NCBI GenBank assembly: GCA_964477735.1
Contig: CAYZFD010000001.1
Location: 87,149 to 151,148 of the forward strand
Reading direction: 5' to 3'
Source: CAYZFD01 sp964477735
GTDB taxonomy: Bacteria; Bacteroidota; Bacteroidia; Flavobacteriales; Flavobacteriaceae
Length of the DNA: 64,000 nt
Shown here: positions 32,795 to 41,532 of the stretch, in pieces
How the letters are laid out: each line of letters opens with the position of its first letter
Position numbering within the stretch: position 1 is the stretch's first letter
Notes under the pieces: generated by a model
Told to the model about the DNA's origin: nothing
The model's database searches: none
Seen by the model: the letters and a program-made list of their open reading frames with translations, nothing else
Made by a program: the position numbers and the translations under genes

Positions 32795-33835
32795 ATGAAT
32801 AAAGTAGTCACATTTGGAGAAATTATGCTTAGACTTTCTCCTTCAGGTTTTTTAAGATTCTCTCAAGCAGACAATTTCGATGTTGTTTATGGCGGTGGGG
32901 AGTCTAACGTAGCCGTATCTTTAGCCAATTATAACGTTCCAGTTGAGTTCGTTACTCGACTGCCCAAAAATGACATTGGTCAATGTGCCATGATGGAAAT
33001 GCGAAAAAGAGGGGTAGGCGTTTCTCACATTGCCTATGGCGGAGACCGCTTGGGGATTTATTTTTTAGAAACCGGTGCTGTTTCTCGGGGGAGCAAAGTG
33101 GTCTATGATCGTGCTCACTCAGCAATGGCAGAAATAAAACCTGGAATGATCGATTGGAAAACGGTTTTTAAAGGAGCCAATTGGTTCCACTGGACAGGGA
33201 TCACTCCAGCCATTTCTCAAGGCTCAGCCGATGCTTGTTTAGAAGCCGTTAAAGTAGCCAGTGAGATGGGAATTACCATTTCAACAGACTTAAATTACCG
33301 AGCAAAACTTTGGAATTATGGTGGTGATCGTGAAAAAATCATGACCGAACTCACCAATCATTGCGACATTATTTTGGGCAACGAAGAAGATGCCGAAAAA
33401 CATTTTGGAATAAAACCCGAAGGCCTAGACATTACCACACAAGGAGAACACGTGAAAGCAGAAGCTTTCTTGTCTGTATGTAAACAGATGATGAAAAAAT
33501 TCCCTAAGGCCAAAAAAGTAATCACAACATTAAGGGGCTCAATTTCCGCATCTCACAACACTTGGGCAGGGGTTTTGTATGATGGCAAAACCATGTACAA
33601 ATCAGCACAATACCAAATCACCGATATCGTTGATCGTGTGGGTGGTGGTGATTCCTTTATGGGTGGACTTATTTACGGACTTTTGGCCTACCAAAACGAC
33701 GATCAAAAAGCATTAGATTTTGCCGTTGCGGCCTCATGCCTTAAACACACAATCAAAGGCGACGCCAATTTGGCAACAATAGACGAGGTTGAAAAATTAA
33801 TGGGCGGTGATGCCTCTGGTAGGGTAGCCCGATAA
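32795..33835 (+). CDS. kdgK: 2-keto-3-deoxygluconate kinase (PfkB family)
   Basis: A 346-residue PfkB sugar kinase. The N-terminal GGGESNVAVSLANYNVPVEFVTRLP carries the substrate-binding turn; the anion hole and catalytic base are in DRVGGGDSFMGG, base D286. It phosphorylates KDG to KDPG, which the next gene product splits. The role is fixed by position between uxaC and eda; the kinase family alone would also allow fructose or ribose as substrate. Confidence 0.9.
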   Translation: MNKVVTFGEIMLRLSPSGFLRFSQADNFDVVYGGGESNVAVSLANYNVPVEFVTRLPKNDIGQCAMMEMRKRGVGVSHIAYGGDRLGIYFLETGAVSRGSKVVYDRAHSAMAEIKPGMIDWKTVFKGANWFHWTGITPAISQGSADACLEAVKVASEMGITISTDLNYRAKLWNYGGDREKIMTELTNHCDIILGNEEDAEKHFGIKPEGLDITTQGEHVKAEAFLSVCKQMMKKFPKAKKVITTLRGSISASHNTWAGVLYDGKTMYKSAQYQITDIVDRVGGGDSFMGGLIYGLLAYQNDDQKALDFAVAASCLKHTIKGDANLATIDEVEKLMGGDASGRVAR

Positions 33836-33846
33836 AAATTAAGAAA

Positions 33847-34515
33847 ATGAGTCAGTATTCAAGATTAGAAGTCGCCCAAGCCATGAAAAAAACAGGTCTT
33901 GTGCCTTTGTTTTTTCATGCAGATATAGAGGTAAGTAAAAACGTTCTAAAAGCTTGCTATGAAGGGGGCGCTCGATTGTTAGAGTTCACTGCAAGAGGTG
34001 ATTTTGCCCATGAAATTTTCGGAGCTCTAAACAAATATGCATTAAAAGAATTGCCAGGGATGATTCTGGGCGTTGGCTCAGTGACAGATGCTGCGCAAGC
34101 CTCATTATATATGGCTTTGGGGGCAAACTTTGTCGTGACCCCAGTGTTGAGAGAAGATATTTCTTTGGCTTGCAATAGAAGAAAGGTTCTTTGGTCTTCG
34201 GGATGTGGATCCTTATCGGAAATAGCACGCGCCGAAGAATTGGGGTGTGAAGTTGTGAAGCTATTCCCTGGGGATGTATATGGGCCCAATTTTGTTAAGG
34301 GCATCAAAGGGCCTCAGCCTTGGACAAGCATTATGCCAACAGGAGGGGTCTCCCCTGAAGAATCTAACCTTCGAGCCTGGTTCGATGCTGGAGTAATTTG
34401 TGTGGGAATGGGATCTAAATTACTCACCAAAGAAATTATTTCGAATGGACAATACGATAAGTTACGTGAAGATGTTGCCCAAACCCTAAAGCTCATTGAA
34501 AAAGTTAGAACATAA
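33847..34515 (+). CDS. eda: KHG/KDPG aldolase
   Basis: A 222-residue class I aldolase that cleaves 2-keto-3-deoxy-6-phosphogluconate to pyruvate and glyceraldehyde-3-phosphate, the last step of the pathway. The Schiff-base lysine is K138 (EVVKLFPGDVYGPNFVKGI). The FTARGDFAHEIF and GVGSVTDAAQA segments fit the family. It follows kdgK by 11 bp. A 79-bp gap with a short CTCGC/GCGAG hairpin (34543-34559) separates it from the transporter genes. Confidence 0.95.
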   Translation: MSQYSRLEVAQAMKKTGLVPLFFHADIEVSKNVLKACYEGGARLLEFTARGDFAHEIFGALNKYALKELPGMILGVGSVTDAAQASLYMALGANFVVTPVLREDISLACNRRKVLWSSGCGSLSEIARAEELGCEVVKLFPGDVYGPNFVKGIKGPQPWTSIMPTGGVSPEESNLRAWFDAGVICVGMGSKLLTKEIISNGQYDKLREDVAQTLKLIEKVRT

Positions 34516-34594
34516 TCGTATTAAATATCGAAAATGAAATTTCTCGCCGTTTTTGCGAGGTGAAGCATCGCTTTGAAGGCTACAAACAAATGAC

Positions 34595-35569
34595 ATGAGA
34601 TTGATGAAAAAAGGATTGTTTTTATTGAGTTTTATTACACTAATGGCTTGCACCACTTCTAGTGGCGTGAAAACAATTCGGCTGGGCCATGGACTAGACA
34701 CTAACCATTCGGTGCACAAAGCGATGGTGAAGATGGGTGAAGAGTTGGCCAAATTGTCTAAGGGCAAAATGCAAATTAAAATTTATCCCAACCAACAATT
34801 AGGGTCTGAGCGCGAATGTTTGGAATTGCTCCAAATAGGCAGTTTAGACATCACCAAAGTTTCTGCGGGTGTGATGGAAAATTTTTCGCCCAACATGAAA
34901 GTTTTTGGACTTCCCTATTTGTTTAGAGATAAAGCACATGCCTATAGCGTGATGGACGGATCAATCGGCAAAAAATTACTAAACGAAACCTTGCAGTTTC
35001 GCATTAAGGGCCTTGCTTATTACGACGCTGGAAGCCGGAGTTTCTATACCAAAAGCAAACCTGTTCACAATCCGTCAGACCTTGAAGGGCTCAAGATTAG
35101 GGTAATGGAAAGTGTAACGGCCATGAAAATGGTTGAAAGTATGGGGGGTTCACCAACGCCCATTTCTTGGGGAGAGCTCTACACCTCACTTCAGCAAGAA
35201 GTCGTGGATGGGGCCGAAAACAATCCCCCAAGTTTCTATTTGTCAAAACAATTTGAGGTTTGTAAATATTATACCCTCGATGAACACACCACTCTCCCTG
35301 ATGTATTGGTGGGAAGCTCCTATCTATGGGAATCGCTAACGACTCAAGAAAAAGCTTGGTTGGAAGAAGCAGTGTCTATTTCTGTGGCCTATCAAAGAGA
35401 ACTTTGGGCGGCCTCGGAAGCAGAATCGCTTAGTGCGCTTGAAAAAGCAGGGGTCGAGATTATTTACCCCGACAAAACTCAATTTTCTAAAACAGTTCAG
35501 CCTGTTTACGATATGTTTAGTGCCAACGAAAGCATCAATAACCTTGTTTTGGCCATTCAAAATCAATAA
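34595..35569 (+). CDS. TRAP transporter substrate-binding protein, lipoprotein (DctP)
   Basis: 324 residues of the DctP family: a lipoprotein signal (ITLMAC, Cys about 20) and then a bilobal binding protein with IKIYPNQQLGSERECLELLQIG and the conserved LKIRVMES arginine that salt-bridges the carboxylate ligand. GSPTPISWGELYTSLQQEVVDGAENN is typical. The likely ligand, from context, is galacturonate or a short uronate. No acidic residues follow the lipid Cys (CTTSSG), consistent with staying in the periplasm on the inner membrane. ATG at 34604 is an alternative start. Confidence 0.92.
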   Translation: MRLMKKGLFLLSFITLMACTTSSGVKTIRLGHGLDTNHSVHKAMVKMGEELAKLSKGKMQIKIYPNQQLGSERECLELLQIGSLDITKVSAGVMENFSPNMKVFGLPYLFRDKAHAYSVMDGSIGKKLLNETLQFRIKGLAYYDAGSRSFYTKSKPVHNPSDLEGLKIRVMESVTAMKMVESMGGSPTPISWGELYTSLQQEVVDGAENNPPSFYLSKQFEVCKYYTLDEHTTLPDVLVGSSYLWESLTTQEKAWLEEAVSISVAYQRELWAASEAESLSALEKAGVEIIYPDKTQFSKTVQPVYDMFSANESINNLVLAIQNQ

Positions 35570-35575
35570 GTTTAT

Positions 35576-36043
35576 ATGAATAATGTGCAACAAAAACTCG
35601 ATAGAACTTTAGAATATATTTTGGTGATTTTATTGGCCGTTATGGTCATTAACGTCAGTTGGCAAGTCTTTTCTAGATATGTGCTCGAAAATCCAAGTTC
35701 TTTTACCGATGAGCTGGCCAGATATTTAATGATTTGGCTTGGCGTTTTGGGAACTGCCTATGTTTCGGGAAAAAGACTGCACGTAGCCATAAACATATTG
35801 CCAGAACGCCTAGATGATAAAGGCCAAAAAAAATTAAACAACATTATTCATAGTATTATCATTTTGTTTGCCATAAGTGTTTTTATCATTGGTGGAAGCC
35901 GATTGGTTTACTTAAGTTTTGTTTTAGGACAGAAATCTGCAGCACTTCAAATTCCGCTTTATTTGGTCTATCTGTGTATTCCTATTAGTGGCCTTTGTAT
36001 TGTGTTTTACAAACTATGTGATCTCATTAAAAAAGAAGTGTAA
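35576..36043 (+). CDS. TRAP transporter small permease (DctQ)
   Basis: 155 residues with four transmembrane helices, including FTDELARYLMIWLGVLGTAYVSGKRLHVA, the DctQ signature. It pairs with the large permease; the stop overlaps the dctM start by 1 nt (TAATG), as usual for subunits needed in equal amounts. Confidence 0.93.
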   Translation: MNNVQQKLDRTLEYILVILLAVMVINVSWQVFSRYVLENPSSFTDELARYLMIWLGVLGTAYVSGKRLHVAINILPERLDDKGQKKLNNIIHSIIILFAISVFIIGGSRLVYLSFVLGQKSAALQIPLYLVYLCIPISGLCIVFYKLCDLIKKEV

Positions 36044-37338
36044 TGGAATATTTATCAGTTGGCATCTTGCTTTTAAGCTTTTTAGTCTTATTGTCTATTG
36101 GAACCCCTGTGGCGTGGAGCATCACCATTTCTTCTGTTTTTACGCTCATTGTAAGTGTTCCTGCTTTGCCTGCACTCACCACAATTGCACAAAGAATGGG
36201 AACAGGGATCGATAGTTTTGCCTTGTTGGCCATTCCGTTTTTTATCCTCTCTGGTGAACTGATGAACAAAGGAGGCATTGCCCACCGATTGGTGGCCTTT
36301 GCCAAAGCACTGGTTGGATTTTTGCCTGGGGGCCTTGCACTGATTAATATCATTTCGGCCATGCTCATGGGTGCTGTTGCGGGCTCTGCCATGGCTTCTG
36401 CTTCGGCCATGGGGAGTATTCTCGGACCAGAAATGGAAAAGGAAGGCTACCCCAAGGGTTTTGGAGTGGCTGTAAATATAACATCGGCCACTACGGGTTT
36501 AATTATTCCACCCAGTAATGTTTTAATCGTTTATTCCCTAGCCAGTGGTGGGGCTTCAATCGCAGCCTTGTTTTTAGCAGGGTATATCCCTGGAATTATC
36601 ACTGGATTATTCTTAATGATTGTGGCCATGGTTTGGGCCAAAAAGAACAAATTCAAAACAGGAAAAAGAGCACCTTTATCTGTTGTAGCCAAAACTTTTG
36701 TCCACGCTTTTCCTAGTCTGATGCTGCTTGTGGTGGTCATAGGTGGTATTGTATCAGGAGTATTCACCGCAACAGAGGCGTCAGCAGTAGCCGTAATTTA
36801 TACCCTTATTCTTGGTTTTGCCTACAAAGAAATTAATGTGAAAAGCCTTTTTGGAATTTTGTTAAATGCGAGCTCAACAACAGCCATTGTAATGTTTTTA
36901 ATTGCAGCTTCGATGAGCATGTCATGGGTATTGTCCTACGAAAACATTCCCGAAATGATTAGTCATAGTTTGATTTCTTTGAGTGACAATAAAATCGTTA
37001 TTCTTTTAATGATAAACCTAATATTATTGTTCGTAGGAATTTTTATGGACATGACACCTGCTGTCCTTATTTTCACGCCCATATTTCTTCCTGTTGTGAC
37101 CCAACTTGGCATGGACCCAGTTCATTTTGGAATGATCATGGTATTAAACCTTTGCATTGGGCTATGTACACCTCCTGTTGGAAGTGTGTTGTTTGTGGGG
37201 ATCGGCGTAGCCAAAACAACCATACAAAAAGTGATTAGACCTTTGCTTCCGCTATTTATTGCCATGATTTTTGCTTTGATGTTGGTAACCTATATCCCAG
37301 CACTTTCCCTTTGGTTACCATCTCTGTTTAATTTATAA
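36043..37338 (+). CDS. TRAP transporter large permease (DctM)
   Basis: 431 residues and about 12 transmembrane helices. Typical segments are FALLAIPFFILSGELMNKGGIAHRL, GAVAGSAMASASAMG, and the C-terminal LCIGLCTPPVGSVLFVG. It is the sodium-coupled channel subunit of the uronate uptake system, importing what DctP binds. No other inner-membrane sugar permease is encoded in the locus. Confidence 0.95.
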   Translation: MEYLSVGILLLSFLVLLSIGTPVAWSITISSVFTLIVSVPALPALTTIAQRMGTGIDSFALLAIPFFILSGELMNKGGIAHRLVAFAKALVGFLPGGLALINIISAMLMGAVAGSAMASASAMGSILGPEMEKEGYPKGFGVAVNITSATTGLIIPPSNVLIVYSLASGGASIAALFLAGYIPGIITGLFLMIVAMVWAKKNKFKTGKRAPLSVVAKTFVHAFPSLMLLVVVIGGIVSGVFTATEASAVAVIYTLILGFAYKEINVKSLFGILLNASSTTAIVMFLIAASMSMSWVLSYENIPEMISHSLISLSDNKIVILLMINLILLFVGIFMDMTPAVLIFTPIFLPVVTQLGMDPVHFGMIMVLNLCIGLCTPPVGSVLFVGIGVAKTTIQKVIRPLLPLFIAMIFALMLVTYIPALSLWLPSLFNL

Positions 37339-37349
37339 TTCTCAACAAC

Positions 37350-38798
37350 TTGAAACCACTCAATAGACTAAATGTCGAAACCACATCAAACCTACCCATC
37401 AAAATCATACAATTTGGGGAGGGAAACTTTCTAAGGGCTTTTGTAGATTATGCAATCGATCAACTCAACGCCAAAACAGATTTTTCTGGGGCTGTTGCCG
37501 TTGTGCAACCCATCATTCATGGCATGGTTGATGTCTTAGATAAGCAAGATGGCCTATATACGTTGTTTTTAAAAGGAATTTCGAACGGTGAAATTATTGA
37601 ACAGCATCATTTGGTAACAGCTGTTCAACAAAGCATCAATCCGTTTGAAGACTTCGAAAGTTTTCGTCAATTGGCACTACTTGACTCCCTTGAATTTGTG
37701 TTCTCAAATACCACAGAGGCTGGGATAGTTTTTGATGAAAATGATCAATATGATTCGGTTCCTCCAAACACTTTTCCAGCCAAACTCACCTATTTTTTAC
37801 ACCAACGCTATAAACATTTTTCTGGTGATGTTTCTAAAGGACTCCACATTATCCCATGCGAGTTAATCAATTACAATGCCGATAAACTTAAAACTTGCAT
37901 ACTTCAATATGCATCGTTGTGGTCATTAGATTCAGGATTTTCGAATTGGGTTGAACAGGCCAATAGTTTTCACAACACTTTGGTGGACAGAATTGTTCCT
38001 GGCTACCCAAGAGAGCAAGTGAGCGAATACACCAAATTGTTGGGTTATGAAGATCAATTGATGGTGAGTGCCGAAAATTTCTTCTTATGGGTTATCGAAG
38101 GGGATCAAGCTTTGAAAAGCAAATTACCCTTCGAAAAAACTGCCCTAGATGTTAAATTCGTACCTTCGATTCAGCCCTACCGAACACGAAAAGTTAGAGT
38201 TCTAAATGGCATACACACAGCCATGGTGCCACTTTGCTATTTGCATGGCCACAGAACAGTCAGAGAATCTATTGATGACCCTTTCACTTTTGAGTTTATT
38301 AAAACATTGGCTTTCAACGAAATTGTGCCTAGTGTGGATTTAGACAAAAATGAAATGGAACAATACACCCTCGAGGTATTTGATCGTTTCAGAAATCCTT
38401 TTGTTGTGCATAAACTAGAGAGCATTGCTTTAAATTCAATTTCAAAATTTTCTGTCAGAGTACTCCCCACTATGCTTTCTTACAGGGAAAAGTTTAATAA
38501 AATTCCACAAAATTGCGCCTTGTCCTTTGCTGCATTATTGTTATTCTATAAAGGAAATTGGAACGAGCGAGCGCTTCCTGTACAAGACGATGAAGCTGTT
38601 GTAAACTTTTTCGTACAGCTGTGGAAAGAAAACCCCACAAACGTTGTGGTTGAAAAAGCATTGGCTAATGACACCTTTTGGGGCGAAGACCTCACCAAAA
38701 TCGAAGGTCTAGCCCATCAAGTGACGCATTGGCTTTCTTTATTGGAAAATCAAGGAACCACCGTGGCCATACAACAATGTTTAGCACAAACAAAATGA
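37350..38798 (+). CDS. uxaB: Tagaturonate reductase (altronate oxidoreductase)
   Basis: 482 residues of the mannitol dehydrogenase superfamily. It reduces tagaturonate to altronate with NADH. The dinucleotide motif is IQFGEGNFLRAFVDYAI (about 20-36). The catalytic Lys lies in the TRKVRVLNGIHT region. The start is a TTG at 37350: no in-frame ATG exists near the conserved N-terminus, and the preceding TRAP stop is only 12 bp upstream. Its TGA overlaps the uxaA ATG (ATGATGA). Confidence 0.92.
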   Translation: MKPLNRLNVETTSNLPIKIIQFGEGNFLRAFVDYAIDQLNAKTDFSGAVAVVQPIIHGMVDVLDKQDGLYTLFLKGISNGEIIEQHHLVTAVQQSINPFEDFESFRQLALLDSLEFVFSNTTEAGIVFDENDQYDSVPPNTFPAKLTYFLHQRYKHFSGDVSKGLHIIPCELINYNADKLKTCILQYASLWSLDSGFSNWVEQANSFHNTLVDRIVPGYPREQVSEYTKLLGYEDQLMVSAENFFLWVIEGDQALKSKLPFEKTALDVKFVPSIQPYRTRKVRVLNGIHTAMVPLCYLHGHRTVRESIDDPFTFEFIKTLAFNEIVPSVDLDKNEMEQYTLEVFDRFRNPFVVHKLESIALNSISKFSVRVLPTMLSYREKFNKIPQNCALSFAALLLFYKGNWNERALPVQDDEAVVNFFVQLWKENPTNVVVEKALANDTFWGEDLTKIEGLAHQVTHWLSLLENQGTTVAIQQCLAQTK

Positions 38799-40405
38799 TG
38801 AAAAGTCCAATTTTGCAACTCGAGGCCACCGATAATGTAGTAGTGGCTCTAGAAAATCTTACAGCAGGAACCACGGTGACTACAGAGGGGTTTTCCATTG
38901 AGGTTAAAGAAAACATAAAAGCCAAACACAAAATGGCACTTCATGACTTTAACATTGGCGACGCCATTGTTATGTATGGTTTGCTGGTTGGTAAAGCAAC
39001 AGAGCACATAGCTGCTGGAACGGCACTTCACGTGGACAATGTGAAACATAGTAAAAGTGAAGCCGCTATTCTAGACACCAATTATCAATGGACATCACCC
39101 AATATCACTGCCTGGCAAAACCGAACTTTTATGGGTTATCACAGAGCCGATGGACAGGTTGGTACAGAAAATGTATGGCTTTTCTTTCCACTGGTTTTTT
39201 GTGAAAACAAAAATATTGAGGCCCTTAAAGAGGTTTTTGAGAAAGAGTTAGGAATTTCGTCCGAAATGGAGCTTAGAAATTATTTTCGCTCGTTGATTGG
39301 AGGTCGTGAAGAAACCCATGTAGAGCCAAAAGCAAATCCTATACTTTCCAATATATCACTAAGGTTTTTAACCCACCAGGGCGGATGTGGGGGCACTCGC
39401 GAAGATGCTGTTATGTTGGCCAAGCTGCTTGCAGGTTATGTCAATAATCCCAATGTGGCAGGGGTCACTGTACTTAGTTTAGGATGCCAAAACCTACAAG
39501 TTGAGATTTTCAAGAAAGCACTGCATGACATCAATCCAAACATTGAAAAACCTGTTTTGATTTTTGACCAACAAGAGTCGGGGAATAATGACAAAATGAT
39601 GCAAAAAATCATTGCAGAAACTTTTGAAGCCTTGAAAACAGCCAATAATATCGTTCGTCAGCCCGCACCGCTATCTAAACTTAGTGTTGGGTTAGAGTGT
39701 GGAGGTTCTGATGGTTTTTCGGGGATTTCGGCAAACCCTGTTTTGGGGCGCGTGAGTGATATTTTGGTGGCCTTAAAAGGCAAAGCTATTCTTGCAGAAT
39801 TTCCTGAACTATGTGGTGTTGAACAAAACTTAATTGACCGCTGCGTTAAGCCTCAATCAGCGCATAGATTTTTGGAACTCATGAAAGCCTTCGAAGCTTC
39901 GGCCATAAAAGCAGGCTCTGGTTTTGATATGAACCCATCTCCAGGGAACATCAAAGATGGCCTAATTACAGATGCGATGAAAAGTGCTGGTGCTGCTAAA
40001 AAAGGAGGTACCGCGCCCATCGTTAATGTGGCAGACTATGCTGAATATTGTAACGAAGAGGGACTACACCTGCTCTGCACGCCAGGAAATGATGTTGAAA
40101 GCACTACGGCCTTGGCCGCATCGGGCACCAACATTATTTTGTTTACAACAGGATTGGGAACACCTACTGGCAACCCTGTTGTGCCAGTCATAAAAGTATC
40201 TTCGAACAGTCACCTTTTTGAAAAAATGGGCGATATAATTGACTTTGATGCAGGAACTGTTATTACAGGGAATGAAAGTCTAGAAGAGGCTGCCGACCGT
40301 TTGTTAAACTACATTGTTGACGTGGCTAGTGGCCACTCCACAACAAAAGCTGTTCAGAATAAACAATATGATTTTATCCCTTGGAAAAGAGGGGTGTCGC
40401 TTTAG
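38795..40405 (+). CDS. uxaA: Altronate dehydratase
   Basis: About 536 residues from the ATG at 38795 (a second ATG directly follows). It dehydrates altronate to KDG, joining the lyase-product branch. Both halves are present: an N-terminal SAF domain (about 1-95) and the dehydratase body with THQGGCGGTREDA and SLGCQNLQ. The longer frame from 38678 is rejected because its first 39 residues are read from uxaB out of frame. It overlaps uxaB by 4 bp and converges on lacI with 4 bp of overlap. Confidence 0.94.
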   Translation: MMKSPILQLEATDNVVVALENLTAGTTVTTEGFSIEVKENIKAKHKMALHDFNIGDAIVMYGLLVGKATEHIAAGTALHVDNVKHSKSEAAILDTNYQWTSPNITAWQNRTFMGYHRADGQVGTENVWLFFPLVFCENKNIEALKEVFEKELGISSEMELRNYFRSLIGGREETHVEPKANPILSNISLRFLTHQGGCGGTREDAVMLAKLLAGYVNNPNVAGVTVLSLGCQNLQVEIFKKALHDINPNIEKPVLIFDQQESGNNDKMMQKIIAETFEALKTANNIVRQPAPLSKLSVGLECGGSDGFSGISANPVLGRVSDILVALKGKAILAEFPELCGVEQNLIDRCVKPQSAHRFLELMKAFEASAIKAGSGFDMNPSPGNIKDGLITDAMKSAGAAKKGGTAPIVNVADYAEYCNEEGLHLLCTPGNDVESTTALAASGTNIILFTTGLGTPTGNPVVPVIKVSSNSHLFEKMGDIIDFDAGTVITGNESLEEAADRLLNYIVDVASGHSTTKAVQNKQYDFIPWKRGVSL

Positions 40406-41424
40406 GACTTAAGAATTTGTGATGACTTTCGAACGAGTAGTTCTGGCTTGAGCTTGGCTGATTGTTCTAAAACAACATCTTTATTGTTCACTTTTTCCAA
40501 AAATATTCTTGCAGCACTTTCACCCATCACAATGGGGTTTTGTTCGATAGAAGTAATGGAGAGCTCGAGCAAACTGGTAAAAGGTTCGTTACTAAATCCT
40601 ACAACAGCAATTTCATCGGGAATTCTTACCTTAAGACTTTGTAAATGCTGAATTACACCCAAGGCCACATAGTCAGAAGAACAAAAAACAGCATTAGGGA
40701 TTTTAGGTAAATTCAATATTTTTTTGGCAACCTTTTTTCCAGAGGCGATATCACTTGTGGCCTCGAAAACCAATTCTTTGTCAAAAGGGATGTTGTTGTT
40801 GCCCAGTGTAGATTTGTAACCGTCAAATCTATTTTTGTAAATCCCTAACTTTAAATCTCCTGAGACGAAGGCAATTCTTTTTCTATTTTGATCAATAAGA
40901 TGTTGAGTACCCAAAATCCCTCCCGTATAATCATCAAGCGTAATAGAACTTGTGCCTGGGGTGTCGAACTTTCGGTCAAAAAATATTAGGGGCGTGCCAC
41001 TATTGACCACTTTTCGAAAATGAGCGTCACTTGTTGTTTTTTTGGACAATGAAATGATGATGCCATCAACTTGATTGTTGAGCAAGGTTTCAATAATCTC
41101 CTCTTCTCTTTTTTCTGATTCGTTGGTTTGAAAAATCATAACTTGATATCCTTTTGGATACAAAGTTTCCTCTACACCTCTAATCACATTAGAGAAAAAA
41201 TGGCGGTTGATGGTGGGCACTACCAACCCAACCACGTAGGTCTGCCCACTTTTGAGTGCCAAGGCATGCTTGTTTTTGTTGTAATTTAACTCTTCAGCAG
41301 TTTTCAGAACCAGTTTACGTGTTTTCTCACTAATCAATTTACTGTTGTTTAGTGCTCTAGAAACGGTCGCTGCCGTGATGTTCAGTTTTGAAGCAATGTC
41401 ATAAATGGTTGCTTTCTTACTCAT
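40402..41424 (-). CDS. LacI-family transcriptional regulator of the pectin locus
   Basis: 340 residues with an N-terminal LacI helix-turn-helix (TIYDIASKLNITAATVSRALN, about 5-25), hinge helix around 50-58, and a periplasmic-binding-protein-like effector domain (about 62-340). It lies between the catabolic operon and the SusC gene and is divergent from SusC. Four LacI-type palindromes upstream of the locus units are its probable operators. The effector is likely a pathway intermediate such as KDG, but this is inferred only from analogy with KdgR-type regulators. A -7 box TAATTTTG (minus strand, 41450-41457) lies before its ATG. Confidence 0.93.
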   Translation of the reverse strand: MSKKATIYDIASKLNITAATVSRALNNSKLISEKTRKLVLKTAEELNYNKNKHALALKSGQTYVVGLVVPTINRHFFSNVIRGVEETLYPKGYQVMIFQTNESEKREEEIIETLLNNQVDGIIISLSKKTTSDAHFRKVVNSGTPLIFFDRKFDTPGTSSITLDDYTGGILGTQHLIDQNRKRIAFVSGDLKLGIYKNRFDGYKSTLGNNNIPFDKELVFEATSDIASGKKVAKKILNLPKIPNAVFCSSDYVALGVIQHLQSLKVRIPDEIAVVGFSNEPFTSLLELSITSIEQNPIVMGESAARIFLEKVNNKDVVLEQSAKLKPELLVRKSSQILKS

Positions 41425-41449
41425 TTATATTTTTTAGTTGTCAATTCCT

Positions 41450-41457
41450 CAAAATTA
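41450..41457 (-). promoter_or_regulatory. Putative -7 box of the lacI gene
   Basis: The minus strand reads TAATTTTG (exact TAnnTTTG), about 26 bp before the lacI ATG. The operator at 41500-41513 is about 45-55 bp upstream of it, so autoregulation is possible but the operator does not overlap this box. Confidence 0.4.
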
Positions 41458-41499
41458 TGAATAATTATTTTGGTATATGGGAAAATTTTAATAATATTG

Positions 41500-41513
41500 T
41501 GTAATCGATTACA
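41500..41513. promoter_or_regulatory. LacI-type operator copy 3, perfect palindrome, lacI/susC intergenic
   Basis: TGTAATCGATTACA is a perfect 14-bp palindrome with a central CG, the best copy of the four. It lies 20 bp before the susC-like ATG at 41533. A TTG at 41497-41499 overlaps its left edge, but I cannot place a good -7 box downstream. Confidence 0.8.
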
Positions 41514-41532
41514 TAACAACTTAATAAGAATT

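Noticed and set aside
34543..34559. Short CTCGC/GCGAG hairpin between eda and dctP as a terminator
   Set aside because: Only 5 bp of stem and no T-tract after it; the operon probably continues.
37451..37462. Operator-like TGCAATCGATCA
   Set aside because: It is inside uxaB coding sequence and one half is degenerate; not near a start.
38678..38794. N-terminal extension of uxaA
   Set aside because: It is the uxaB coding region in another frame; altronate dehydratase begins at the ATGATGA overlap.
41470..41532. Upstream start for the SusC-like gene
   Set aside because: The extension would contain the perfect LacI-type palindrome and precede the signal peptide; ATG at 41533 fits.
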